A stretch of DNA of 64,000 nucleotides from the NCBI GenBank assembly GCA_963835555.1, contig CAWIGC010000009.1:1-64000 (forward strand). Direction: 5' to 3'. The stretch is from Sulfopaludibacter sp963835555. Its GTDB lineage: Bacteria > Acidobacteriota > Terriglobia > Bryobacterales > Bryobacteraceae. The notes under the pieces are model-generated. The model ran no database searches. It saw only the letters and a list, made by a program, of their open reading frames with translations, and was not told where the DNA came from. Positions within the stretch are counted from its first letter, which is position 1. Every line of letters begins with the position of its first letter. A program made the position numbers and the translations under genes. Positions 20,547 to 28,480 of this stretch are shown piece by piece.

Positions 20547-22004
20547 ATGCCCGAACAGATCCTGCTTCAAGGCAAAATCCTGGGCACAGAAGAGTTCCTT
20601 TTGGCCGGTCCCGCCGAAGGACGATCTGTGCGTTCCGCCGGCGAGGAACTGCTCGCCGGGCGTTCCCAATGGATCACCCTTTTGTGCGAAGTGCTGCCCC
20701 GCGCCCTGCTGGCCGAACTGGGCCTGGCGCGCATCCTGCTGGGCTCCAGCGGCGGCGGCCAGTTCCTGGTAGTGCTTCCCGGGGAAGCGCGCGAGGCAGC
20801 CGAGAATTTCCTGGAAGCCGCGGCCACTCAGGTCTCCGATCTCAGCAGCGGGTTGGTCCGCCTGATCTGGGGCGTCACCGATAACCTGGGCGATTGGGCC
20901 GTCATCCGGCGCCGCCTGAATCACGAACTGGACGCCCGGCGCTGCGCTCCTCTGAGGCGCGCCGATGCGTCTGTATTTCAGCCCTTCGTGCGCTCCGCCG
21001 CCACCGACGCCGACCAGTATTTCGCCAGGGAGTTGGGCGCGAAAATCCGCGAAGCCTCCAAAGTGGGCTGGTCGCCGGAAAACCCAGGGAAAGTGTTTGC
21101 CGGCGAGGGCAAGTACACCTGGAATCTCACCAGCAACCTGTCTCCCGAGGGCATCATGGTGGCGCGCCACGCCGCGCCCTCCGACGACGGCAAGTCCATC
21201 GCGCCGGTGCAAACCCTGGGACGCCGGGCGCAGGGCCGCTCCATTTGGGGCGTGCTGCGCGGCGACGTGGACAACTTCGGCCTGCGCCTCCGCCGCGTGC
21301 ATTCCATCGAGGAGCACGTGCCGCTCTCGGTGCTGTACAAACAGTTTTTCGCCGGGGAGTTGGAAGTGATCTGCTCGCTGCCGGAATTCTGGAAAAAGGT
21401 GAGCATCATCTATTCCGGCGGCGACGATTTTGCGGTATATGGGTCGTGGGACGCGCTGATCGCCCTGGCGCGCGAAGTGCAGCGCCTTTTTCACCGCTTC
21501 ACCGAAGAGAATCTGAAAGATTACCCGGGCGCCGAAGGCAAGACCATTTCCATGGCCATCGCCCTGGCGCCGGAGACCTACTACCCGCTGGCTTCGGTGT
21601 TCGAAGAAGCCGGCCGGAATCTGGACTTTGCCAAATCGAACGACCGCGACTGTATCTACCTGTTGGGCCGGATTCTGGAATGGCGGCACCTGTCCGACGC
21701 GGCGGATTTGAAAGACACGGTCACGCGCCTGGTTCACGATTTCCGCATGTCCAAGCAGTTTCTGTACCAGTTGCGCAGTTTTTATCGCCGGGAAGCGTAT
21801 GGCGACAGCGGCGGCGAAGTCCAGCGCACGTGGCGTTTCCAGCGCCGGTTCAACCGGGTATTGAGCGGTACACGCGACCGCGAATTTCAAAAATTGCGGG
21901 CCCACCTCATCAACGAACTGGTGGGCAGGAAAACGGCGGAAGTAAAGCTGCGGCCCGCCGGTCTGGTGGCCCTGGAATGGGCCAGATTGGTCACTGAGGT
22001 TTAG
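20547..22004 (+). CDS. csm1: Type III-A CRISPR effector subunit Cas10/Csm1, HD-less
   Basis: Large subunit of the Csm interference complex, 485 residues. The first part (ARILLGSSGGGQFLVVLP) is Palm 1. The catalytic Palm 2 follows with GDVDNFG and then the cyclase motif IIYSGGDDFAVYG, intact GGDD, so synthesis of cyclic oligoadenylate is expected. The N-terminal HD nuclease domain is absent: the protein begins about where Palm 1 starts. The cysteines of the usual inter-palm zinc site are also missing. Typical Csm1 has 700-850 residues, so this is a minimal form. C-terminal helices (D4-like) are present (LVHDFRMSKQFLYQLRSFY). First gene of a csm1-2-3-4-5 operon with spacings of only a few bases. 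Confidence 0.9.
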   Translation: MPEQILLQGKILGTEEFLLAGPAEGRSVRSAGEELLAGRSQWITLLCEVLPRALLAELGLARILLGSSGGGQFLVVLPGEAREAAENFLEAAATQVSDLSSGLVRLIWGVTDNLGDWAVIRRRLNHELDARRCAPLRRADASVFQPFVRSAATDADQYFARELGAKIREASKVGWSPENPGKVFAGEGKYTWNLTSNLSPEGIMVARHAAPSDDGKSIAPVQTLGRRAQGRSIWGVLRGDVDNFGLRLRRVHSIEEHVPLSVLYKQFFAGELEVICSLPEFWKKVSIIYSGGDDFAVYGSWDALIALAREVQRLFHRFTEENLKDYPGAEGKTISMAIALAPETYYPLASVFEEAGRNLDFAKSNDRDCIYLLGRILEWRHLSDAADLKDTVTRLVHDFRMSKQFLYQLRSFYRREAYGDSGGEVQRTWRFQRRFNRVLSGTRDREFQKLRAHLINELVGRKTAEVKLRPAGLVALEWARLVTEV

Positions 22005-22008
22005 GAAC

Positions 22009-22521
22009 ATGGCACAAGAGCAGGAGCAACGGAAGGAAACCCGGCCGCCTCGCGAAGGTGGACGCGGCCCCGGAGGAGATCGCGGTGGCCCTGGTGGAGA
22101 GCGCGGCGGCCGTCCCGGCGGCGGCGACCGGGGAGACAGGGGCGAACGGCGCGGCTTCGATCGCGGCCGGCCCGAAGGCCCGCCCGAAATCGAGCTCGAA
22201 AAACTGATTTCCGACAGTCTCTACCTGGACAACCAGGCGCACGCCGTAGTCAGCCGCATGCGCGACATGGATTCCGGCACAAAAAGCCAGTTGCGCCGTC
22301 TCTACGGAGCCGTGCGCCGCGCCATCCGCGCGCCCGAAGGAGAACGCCAGCACGAATTCGTCATGCTGCGCGCCCGGCTGGCATACACCATCGCGCGTCA
22401 TGGCCTGCGCAGCCTCGACCAGCTCGAGAAACTGCTGCTGCAGGTCACGCGCAAGAACGATATCCGCGGTTACGAACGGTTCAAGGATCTTTTCGAGGCC
22501 ATTGTTGCCTACAACGAGTAA
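22009..22521 (+). CDS. csm2: Type III-A small subunit Csm2 with RG-rich N-terminal tail
   Basis: 170 residues. The C-terminal ~110 residues form the helical Csm2 core (LISDSLYLDNQAHAVV, TKSQLRRLYGAVRRAI, LRARLAYTIARHG, QLEKLLLQVTRKNDIRGYER) that lines the target-RNA path in the complex. The first ~60 residues are low complexity, rich in Gly, Arg, Asp and Pro with repeated RGG/GGDRG units, which is not normal for Csm2. It lies four bases after csm1 and three before csm3. Confidence 0.85.
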   Translation: MAQEQEQRKETRPPREGGRGPGGDRGGPGGERGGRPGGGDRGDRGERRGFDRGRPEGPPEIELEKLISDSLYLDNQAHAVVSRMRDMDSGTKSQLRRLYGAVRRAIRAPEGERQHEFVMLRARLAYTIARHGLRSLDQLEKLLLQVTRKNDIRGYERFKDLFEAIVAYNE

Positions 22522-22524
22522 AGC

Positions 22525-23361
22525 ATGAGCGCTCATACAGCCCAAACCGAGTTGAAACTCATCGGCAAGTTGATTCTTGAAGGTGAAATGGCGTGCGAAA
22601 CCGGCCTGCATGTCGGCGCAGGCAAGGGATCTCTGGAAATCGGCGGTTCCGATAATCCCGTCGTGAAAGATGCTTTCGGCCGCCCGTATGTGCCGGGGAG
22701 TTCGCTGCGCGGCAAGATCCGGTCGCTGCTGGAGCAGTCCAGCGGCCTGGCGGTCCCGTCTGAAATGGTTTACCTTTCGCGCCGCAAGGGACAGGAAGTG
22801 CGCATCCATCAGAGCGACCGGCCGGATGACGATATCTGCCTGCTGTTCGGCCGCAACCCCGGACGCATGGAGCGCGTGCAGGGCGAGACTCTGGAGACCA
22901 CCCAAGCCACGCCGGCGCGCCTTTCGGTGTTCGATGCTCCGCTTGACGCGGAGAGCATCACCGCCGCCATGCGCGAAAACCTGGACGACGAGCTCACCGA
23001 AGTCAAGAGCGAAAACGCCATCGACCGGATTACCGGCCAGGCCAATCCGCGAACGTTGGAACGCGTCCCCGCGGGCGCGCGGTTCAAAACGCGCCTGGTG
23101 ATGGATGTGCTCTGCGAGGAGGATGCGCCCCTGTTCCTGCGCGTACTGGAAGGGTTACGGTTGCTGGAAGACGACGCGCTGGGCGGCGGCGGTTCGCGGG
23201 GCAGCGGCCGGGTGAGCTTCTCCAAGCTCCGGCTGGTGTGGCGCGGCAGGAATTACTATGCCACCGGCGCAGCCGAAAAAGAGATCGGCGCCGGCGCCAC
23301 CCTGGCCGCCATTCAAACCGCCGTTACCGAAAACGCATTCGCCTTTTTGCGCGAGGAGTAA
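22525..23361 (+). CDS. csm3: Type III-A backbone subunit Csm3 (Cas7 family)
   Basis: RAMP backbone protein, 278 residues, which multimerises along the crRNA and cuts target RNA every six nucleotides. Visible: the glycine-rich first motif GLHVGAGKGSLEIGGSDNPVV, whose Asp matches the catalytic Asp of Csm3, then SSLRGKIRSLLE, the conserved TEVKSENAIDRITGQANPR and RVPAGARF. The C-terminal glycine-rich loop reads DDALGGGGSRGSGRV. Complete and frame-clean. The stop overlaps the csm4 start (TAATG). Confidence 0.93.
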   Translation: MSAHTAQTELKLIGKLILEGEMACETGLHVGAGKGSLEIGGSDNPVVKDAFGRPYVPGSSLRGKIRSLLEQSSGLAVPSEMVYLSRRKGQEVRIHQSDRPDDDICLLFGRNPGRMERVQGETLETTQATPARLSVFDAPLDAESITAAMRENLDDELTEVKSENAIDRITGQANPRTLERVPAGARFKTRLVMDVLCEEDAPLFLRVLEGLRLLEDDALGGGGSRGSGRVSFSKLRLVWRGRNYYATGAAEKEIGAGATLAAIQTAVTENAFAFLREE

Positions 23362-24718
23362 TGAATCCGGGACTGGTCATCAAGCTCCGTCCCGTGGGAC
23401 CCTGGCGCATCGGACCCGATTCGGGCGCCCGCAACCGCGTGGACTTCATCTATCACAGCGACTCGCTGTTCTCGGCGATTACCAGCGCCATGGGGCGGCT
23501 GGGCTCGCTGGAGGAGTGGCTGGATGCCACCGCGCGCCAGGGCACTTCGGCGGTCTGTTTCAGCTCCTGCTTTCCGTTCCTCGACGAGATTGGCTTCGTG
23601 GTGCCTCCGCGGACCATCTGGCCGCCCACTTCGCCCGCATCCATGTCGGCGCGCGTGCGCTGGAAGAGCGCGCGTTTTGTGCCGCTGGGAATCGTGCAGG
23701 CGATTCTGGCAGGCCAGAAACTGGATGGCAATCACTGGGCCGTGGATGGCGCCAGCGAGTGCCTGGTGCCCGCCGGACGTTTGGGTCCGTTCCGTACCGG
23801 CGTTCGCTGGAACGCCGCCGTGGACCGGCTCACCGGAGCGGTGGAGCGGCACTCCACGGCATGCATCGAATTTCGTCCGGGCTCGGGTTTGTGGACCGTG
23901 GTCTCTTTCCGCGACGAAGCGGCCCGCGAGCAGTGGACCGGCCGCGTGAAGGCCGCCTTCCGGCTGCTGGCCGATACCGGTTTCGGCGGCGAGCGCTCCC
24001 GGGGATGGGGTCGCGCCGAAGCTCCCGAGTTCATTGAAGGTGAGCTACCCGGCATGATTCTGCCGGAAACGGTGAACACGCCGCCAGTGGAACCGCCGGT
24101 GCAGGAACCTCCGGTGGAGAATCCACCGATGCAGGAACCCCCACAGGAAACACCTCCCTCCGAGGAGGAAATCGCCGAAAATCGCATGGTCGCGGAAGGC
24201 GATCCGCAACTGCCACCGCCGGACCCGGACCCCGTGCTGCCCCCTCCGCCGGAACCGCAGCCGCCCGCTCCGGACCCGGCGCCCGGACCTCCGTTGGCGC
24301 CCGATCCCGATATGTCCGCCGCGGTTTCCGGTCCGGATATGACTGCCGCTGCCTGTCTGAACCCGCCGCGCTGTCTGAACCCGCCGTGCCGGCCGCAACG
24401 CCACAGCCCCAACCCCCATCCCCAACCCCCGTCTTCTGGCTCTTGTCACTGTTTACTCCCGCCGCGGACGATGCCGTCGATTGGGCGCGCGGCGATTACA
24501 CCGTGCTGGCGCGCGGCGGCCGCGTGGAGAGCCCCGCCGGTTCCGGTGAATTGAAGAAACAGGTACAGATGATCGCCGAGGGATCCGTGCTCTATTCCGC
24601 GGGCGTGCCTCGCGGAGCCGCCGCCGATGTCGCTCCGGAAGGCTTCGCGCATCCCGTATTCCGCGCCGGCTTCGCGCTCTCCATTCCGCTGCCCAACGGA
24701 GAGAGGACCCAGACCTGA
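23361..24718 (+). CDS. csm4: Type III-A subunit Csm4 with long proline-rich insertion
   Basis: Cas5-like subunit that caps the crRNA 5' tag and contacts Cas10. N-terminal half: VIKLRPVGPWRIGPDSGARN, DFIYHSDSLFSAITSAM, and the glycine-rich LLADTGFGGERSRGWGRAE. C-terminal ~95 residues: VFWLLSLFTPAADDAVDW, DYTVLARGGRVES and a final RAGFALSIPLP. Between them lies about 120 residues of Pro/Glu/Asp-rich low-complexity sequence (roughly residues 235-350). The C-terminal part is in another frame, so a single frameshift near 24,345 is assumed. Without the insert the protein would be about 330 residues, the normal Csm4 size. Overlaps csm5 by ATGA-type coupling. Confidence 0.85.
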
Positions 24719-25863
24719 TGCGTTACCGTCTCACATGCCTGACGCCGCTGCTGGTCGGCGATGGACGCAAGCTGAGTCCTATCGATTACATGGTCTGGAA
24801 GGATCACGTAAACGTGCTGGACCAGTGGCGGATCTTCCGCCTGCTGGCGAAAGGCCCGCGCCTGGAAGGCTATCTCAATCAGCTCAAGACCGCCGAAAAG
24901 CTGGATTTCGCCAGTTGGGGCGGTTTTGCGCAGAACTTCGCCGGACGCCGGATTCCGTTTGAGAGCACCGCGTATTCGGCCTACTGGAACCGCGCCGCGG
25001 GCGAGAGTCTGCACATTCCCACCTTTGCCGCCGGCGCATCCGGACCGTATCTGCCCGCCGCGGCCATCAAAGGCGCGCTGCGTACCGGCATGGTCTTTGC
25101 CAACTGGCGCGACGGCATGCTGCAGAACACGTTGGCCCGCGTGAAGGGTGAGCGCCTGCCGCGGCGTCCCGCGGAAGGCGTGGAGGAGAGCGCCCTGGGA
25201 TCCGCCGGCTCCAACAAAATGCGGCTTATCGGCGCAGGCGATTCGGCGCCGATCGCCACCGGGCAATTCAAAATCTATCTGCTGCGCACCTCTACTTTGC
25301 AGCCGCGCGGCCCCAATTTCGCACTGGGCTGGAAGCAGAGCCCGCGCGGCGCCGTGGATGGCGCGCGGCCGGAAGACAGCACCCCGGCATTCGCCGAAAT
25401 GGCCACACCGGGTACCACCTTCGAAGGCGCGTGGGACGAAAGGAGCTTCTTCCTGCAGCCGGAAGTGCGCCGCAGCATGCGCTGGCCGGAATCGTTCGAC
25501 CGCGCCAGGATCTTCGAATCGGTCAATATCTACGCACAGGGACTGCTTTCGTTGCAGCGCCAGTACGCGTCGTGGGCTGGGCTCGGCCTGCTGGATCGCA
25601 GCCTGGACGAACTCGAACAGAAGCTGGCCTCCGCTCGTGAAAAAGGCTCGTGCCTGCTTTCGCTGGGCTGGGGCGGCGGCCTGCCCGCTAAGAGCGCATG
25701 GCTCGACGCTACCAACGCCGATTACCGCCAGATCCTGGAACAGTTCCAGATCTATAACCGCGCCCTGGCGACCAACCTGCCGTTTCCCAAAACGCGCCGC
25801 ATCGTGTTCCTTAACAACAAGCCGGCCACTCTACCCGGCTGGGTCGAATTAGAAGTAGTGTAG
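24718..25863 (+). CDS. csm5: Type III-A subunit Csm5 (Cas7 family)
   Basis: 381-residue RAMP protein that caps the 3' end of the crRNA filament and helps recruit the nucleases that trim it. It shows YRLTCLTPLLVGDGRKLSP with the first RAMP motif, IDYMVWKDHVNVLD, the glycine-containing YLPAAAIKGALRTGM, and SLGWGGGLPAKSAWLD as the late glycine-rich loop. It ends LPGWVELEVV. Last gene of the csm operon; the next gene is on the other strand. No cas6, csm6, cas1, cas2 or repeat array follows. Confidence 0.88.
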   Translation: MRYRLTCLTPLLVGDGRKLSPIDYMVWKDHVNVLDQWRIFRLLAKGPRLEGYLNQLKTAEKLDFASWGGFAQNFAGRRIPFESTAYSAYWNRAAGESLHIPTFAAGASGPYLPAAAIKGALRTGMVFANWRDGMLQNTLARVKGERLPRRPAEGVEESALGSAGSNKMRLIGAGDSAPIATGQFKIYLLRTSTLQPRGPNFALGWKQSPRGAVDGARPEDSTPAFAEMATPGTTFEGAWDERSFFLQPEVRRSMRWPESFDRARIFESVNIYAQGLLSLQRQYASWAGLGLLDRSLDELEQKLASAREKGSCLLSLGWGGGLPAKSAWLDATNADYRQILEQFQIYNRALATNLPFPKTRRIVFLNNKPATLPGWVELEVV

Positions 25864-25890
25864 GCTTGCCACCACTGGCGCCGGAGGAAT

Positions 25891-26355
25891 TCAGTATTCT
25901 GTCCTGCCTGCCTGATTGACCCAATCTTCGAACGGGCATGTGGATTTTTCGTCCAGCACCCGAATCATGGGGATGCTCCGCTCGGAGTGGGGTACCTGAA
26001 TCTGCCGGTAGATAAAACTGTCGTCGAATCCGGCTGCCGCGGCATCGTCGTGGGTTGCCGCGAAAAAGACGCGCGACGGACGGGCCCAGTAGATCGCTCC
26101 CAGGCACATGGGGCACGGCTCACAGGATGTATACAGGTCGCAGCCGGCGAGTTGAAAGCTGCCGAGCACACGGCACGCCTCCCGTATGGCTACTACTTCG
26201 GCGTGCGCGGTGGGGTCGTTCAGGCGCGTCACCTGGTTGGTCCCGGTCGCGACCACAACCCCGTCCTTCACCACCAGTGCGCCGAACGGACCACCGCCGC
26301 GGCGCACGTTATCTATTGCCAGTTCGATGGCCTGCCGCATCAGCGATTCGTCCAT
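25891..26355 (-). CDS. Guanine deaminase-like nucleobase deaminase
   Basis: Cytidine-deaminase-fold zinc enzyme of 154 residues. The zinc/catalytic motifs are HAEVVAIREAC (HAE) and TSCEPCPMCLGAIYWA (PCxxC). GGGPFGALVVKDG and the C-terminal DDSFIYRQIQVP fit the guanine deaminase (GuaD) group better than tRNA adenosine deaminase TadA. It probably converts guanine to xanthine in purine salvage. It converges on csm5 with 27 bases between; I see no reason to link it to the CRISPR system. Confidence 0.8.
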   Translation of the reverse strand: MDESLMRQAIELAIDNVRRGGGPFGALVVKDGVVVATGTNQVTRLNDPTAHAEVVAIREACRVLGSFQLAGCDLYTSCEPCPMCLGAIYWARPSRVFFAATHDDAAAAGFDDSFIYRQIQVPHSERSIPMIRVLDEKSTCPFEDWVNQAGRTEY

Positions 26356-26382
26356 GACATCCCGCGGCAGTTCAACGGCTCC

Positions 26383-27081
26383 TTAGGCTTCGATCAGGCC
26401 CGCACGGATGGCATATCGCACCATGCTGGCTGTCTCATGCACTCCCAATTTCTCCAGAATCCGGCTGCGGTGCGAATCGGCCGTTTTGTAGCTGATCCCC
26501 AACTGAGCCGCCGCCTCTTTCGTCGATTTGCCATCGGCGATCAGGACCAGCACCTGCCGCTCCCGCTCGGTGAGAGCGAACACCATTCTGACGCTCTGCT
26601 CGTCGGGCGTGAAGAATCCACGCTTGCGGTCAGTGACGTCTGTGGCCGAGCCCATAAACCCGATCAACTCGCCATCGGCTTCGAAGCGCGGTACTCCGGT
26701 ATGTTCCACCCAAGCGTACTGTCCGTCGGAGCGTTCCATCCGGTACTGCATCCGGAACGGTTGGCGTGCCGTGAATGATTTAATGTATGTTTCCATACAT
26801 AAGTCGCGATCATCCGGGTGTAACCCGGTCGTCCACCCGCTGCCCAATTCCTCCTCCAGACTGCGGCCGCGAAACGCCAGCCACGCCTGGTTAAAATAGG
26901 TGCACCTGGCATCTGGACCCGACATCCAGATCATTACCGGTGCTGCATCCGCCAGACGGCGGAACCTTTCCTCGCTTACGATTTTGTGCCGCTGCACGTC
27001 GGCTTCCAGTTCACTCACCCGCCTCCGTAGCGCACTTATTTCATCAATCTGATTGCTTGGCGCCATCTCAAATCCAGCCAT
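26383..27081 (-). CDS. PAS-domain LuxR-type transcriptional regulator
   Basis: 232 residues. A short coiled coil (ALRRRVSELEADVQRHKIVS) leads into a PAS/PAC domain (RFRRLADAAPVMIWMSGPDA, YFNQAWLAFRGRS, HPDDRDLCMETY, YAWVEHTGVPRF, ATDVTDRKR). The C-terminal LuxR helix-turn-helix is LTERERQVLVLIADGKSTKE with YKTADSHRSRILEKLGV. No receiver domain is present, so it senses through PAS directly. The start at 27,081 could also be the ATG five codons in. It is divergent from the ECF sigma gene, with an inverted repeat immediately upstream. Confidence 0.85.
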   Translation of the reverse strand: MAGFEMAPSNQIDEISALRRRVSELEADVQRHKIVSEERFRRLADAAPVMIWMSGPDARCTYFNQAWLAFRGRSLEEELGSGWTTGLHPDDRDLCMETYIKSFTARQPFRMQYRMERSDGQYAWVEHTGVPRFEADGELIGFMGSATDVTDRKRGFFTPDEQSVRMVFALTERERQVLVLIADGKSTKEAAAQLGISYKTADSHRSRILEKLGVHETASMVRYAIRAGLIEA

Positions 27082-27109
27082 TATCTCCCGATCATAGAAT
27101 GGGGAGATA
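27082..27109. promoter_or_regulatory. Inverted repeat upstream of the PAS-LuxR gene
   Basis: Arms TATCTCCC (27,082-27,089) and GGGAGATA (27,102-27,109) are exact complements separated by 12 bases. They sit directly upstream of the regulator's start, a place for autoregulation or for the start of its mRNA. No experimental parallel is known to me. Confidence 0.4.
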
Positions 27110-27144
27110 CCCGGCGTACAGTACCAAATTGCGACCTGTTATGC

Positions 27145-27173
27145 TTGACAAGGTAGAAACCTTGCGGTATACA
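27145..27173 (+). promoter_or_regulatory. Near-consensus sigma-70 promoter with internal palindrome, upstream of ECF sigma gene
   Basis: TTGACA at 27,145-27,150, a 17-base spacer, then TATACA at 27,168-27,173, about 60 bases before the ECF gene. Bases 27,149-27,164 form an inverted repeat (CAAGGT, four bases, ACCTTG) that fills most of the spacer and would let a dimeric regulator block or remodel the promoter. The housekeeping-type promoter implies the sigma gene is not solely self-activated. Confidence 0.6.
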
Positions 27174-27235
27174 CCTGATAACCTGTGGGAAATGGAACTA
27201 TTTGACCCACCAGCGGAATCAAAAGTGGGAACGAG

Positions 27236-27850
27236 ATGACGCCCAGGCAGCCGGACGTGGACCATCAATTGTTCGTGCGTCTGCGCGCCGGCGATGAGCA
27301 GGCGTTCGTGGCTCTATACCGGCGCAGGCAGGGCGCAATCTATCGTTTCGCGCTGCAGATGAGCGGCTCCACGACGGCTGCCGAAGATATCGCGCAGGAA
27401 GTTTTCATGGCATTGCTGCGCGCGGAATGCGGTTTCGATCCGGATCGCGGGACTGTTTCCGGCTATCTTTTTGGCATAGCGCGCAAATTGGTACTACGGA
27501 ACCTGGAAAGAAGCCGGCCGGACGTGGCGCTCGACACCGATTCCGACGAGACGATCGCGCCCGAACTGGCGGTTCAGGACGATCCGCTGGCCGAGTTGAC
27601 GCATCGCGAAGGCATCGAAGCGCTGCGGCGCGCGGTGGTCACATTACCGCGGCGATATCGCGAGGTAGTGGTTCTGTGCGATCTGGAAGAGATAGATTAC
27701 GCCGAGGCCGCCGTGGCGCTCGGGTGTCCCATCGGCACTGTGCGTTCGCGCCTGCACCGCGCGCGCGCCCTGCTGATCGAGAAGTTACATCAGGATCGCG
27801 GCCCGGGCATGCCGCTATCCCGGTTGAAGCCCGTCAGGTGTGAATTATGA
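27236..27850 (+). CDS. ECF-type RNA polymerase sigma factor
   Basis: 204 residues. Region 2 reads FVALYRRRQGAIYRFALQM with AAEDIAQEVFMALLR (the -10-binding helix). Region 4 is ALRRAVVTLPRRYREVVVLC followed by the helix-turn-helix YAEAAVALGCPIGTVRSRLH. It overlaps the anti-sigma gene by ATGA, the normal cognate layout. It starts at ATG 27,236 soon after a good sigma-70 promoter. Its targets may include the exported gene at 28,481. Confidence 0.9.
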   Translation: MTPRQPDVDHQLFVRLRAGDEQAFVALYRRRQGAIYRFALQMSGSTTAAEDIAQEVFMALLRAECGFDPDRGTVSGYLFGIARKLVLRNLERSRPDVALDTDSDETIAPELAVQDDPLAELTHREGIEALRRAVVTLPRRYREVVVLCDLEEIDYAEAAVALGCPIGTVRSRLHRARALLIEKLHQDRGPGMPLSRLKPVRCEL

Positions 27851-28467
27851 ATTGCCAGGAATTTTGGGACCGCATGCCGGAGCTGTCGAATCAGCTTCTG
27901 CGAGACGAATCCGAGCACCTCGAAACGTGCCGGGAGTGTGCCGCCGCGTGGGAACTGCAGTGCTCCCTGGGAGTTGGAATGCGCCGCCTGTCGCAAGACT
28001 GGAAGCGGGTGGAAGCGCCGGCGCGCGTGGAGGCAGGCCTGAGATCCGCCTTCCGGATGCACCATGCGGCGCGCCCCGCCGAACTGCCGCCCCGCTCGGT
28101 TTGGATGCCGCTGTTTGCCGGTCTTGCGGCCGCACTCCTGATGGCTCTGGGCCTGCTTCTGATCCGCGATCAGCCCGCGGATGCGCCGCACGATGCTTCC
28201 ACCACAAGGGTGCAAGTGGCCGCATTCACACCCGCCGGCCTTTTGGATAGCGATGGGCCGGATAGCGACGGATTTATTCCCCTGCCCAATGCCGAGAGCA
28301 TCGCGCCGGACGAGAACGTCAACGTGGTTCGCGTGGAGGTGCCCCGCTCCGCCATGCTGGCGGTGGGACTGCCGGTGAGTGCCGATCAGTCCATGGATCT
28401 GGTGGAAGCCGATATTAAAATGGGCTCTGACGGTCTGGCGCGGGCCGTCCGCTTTGTTAACGAATGA
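27847..28467 (+). CDS. Zinc-finger anti-sigma factor
   Basis: 206 residues. The N-terminal zinc-binding anti-sigma motif is HLETCRECAAAW (HxxxCxxC), with an upstream Cys in MNCQEFWD. One membrane helix near residues 92-112 (PLFAGLAAALLMALGLLLI) separates a cytoplasmic binding domain from a periplasmic sensor of about 90 residues rich in acidic residues. It should hold the ECF factor at the membrane until released by a signal. Coupled to the sigma gene by overlap. Confidence 0.88.
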   Translation: MNCQEFWDRMPELSNQLLRDESEHLETCRECAAAWELQCSLGVGMRRLSQDWKRVEAPARVEAGLRSAFRMHHAARPAELPPRSVWMPLFAGLAAALLMALGLLLIRDQPADAPHDASTTRVQVAAFTPAGLLDSDGPDSDGFIPLPNAESIAPDENVNVVRVEVPRSAMLAVGLPVSADQSMDLVEADIKMGSDGLARAVRFVNE

Positions 28468-28480
28468 GTGAGGAGTAGAA

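Noticed and set aside
21745..21765. HD dipeptide in Cas10 (LVHDF) as a possible HD nuclease
   Set aside because: It lies in the C-terminal helical region, without the other HD-domain ligands; the N-terminal HD domain is missing.
20511..22010. 499-codon open frame antisense to cas10, and similar long antisense frames (for example 13,851-15,155 and 30,766-32,205)
   Set aside because: Shadows caused by high GC third positions; sequences lack any family features and oppose well-supported genes.
25891..26355. The deaminase next to csm5 as a CRISPR-associated effector
   Set aside because: It is convergent, has normal guanine-deaminase motifs and no nucleotide-sensor domain.
20464..26400. A CRISPR array near the csm genes
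   Set aside because: No regularly spaced direct repeats are visible in the gaps, which are all under about 85 bases.
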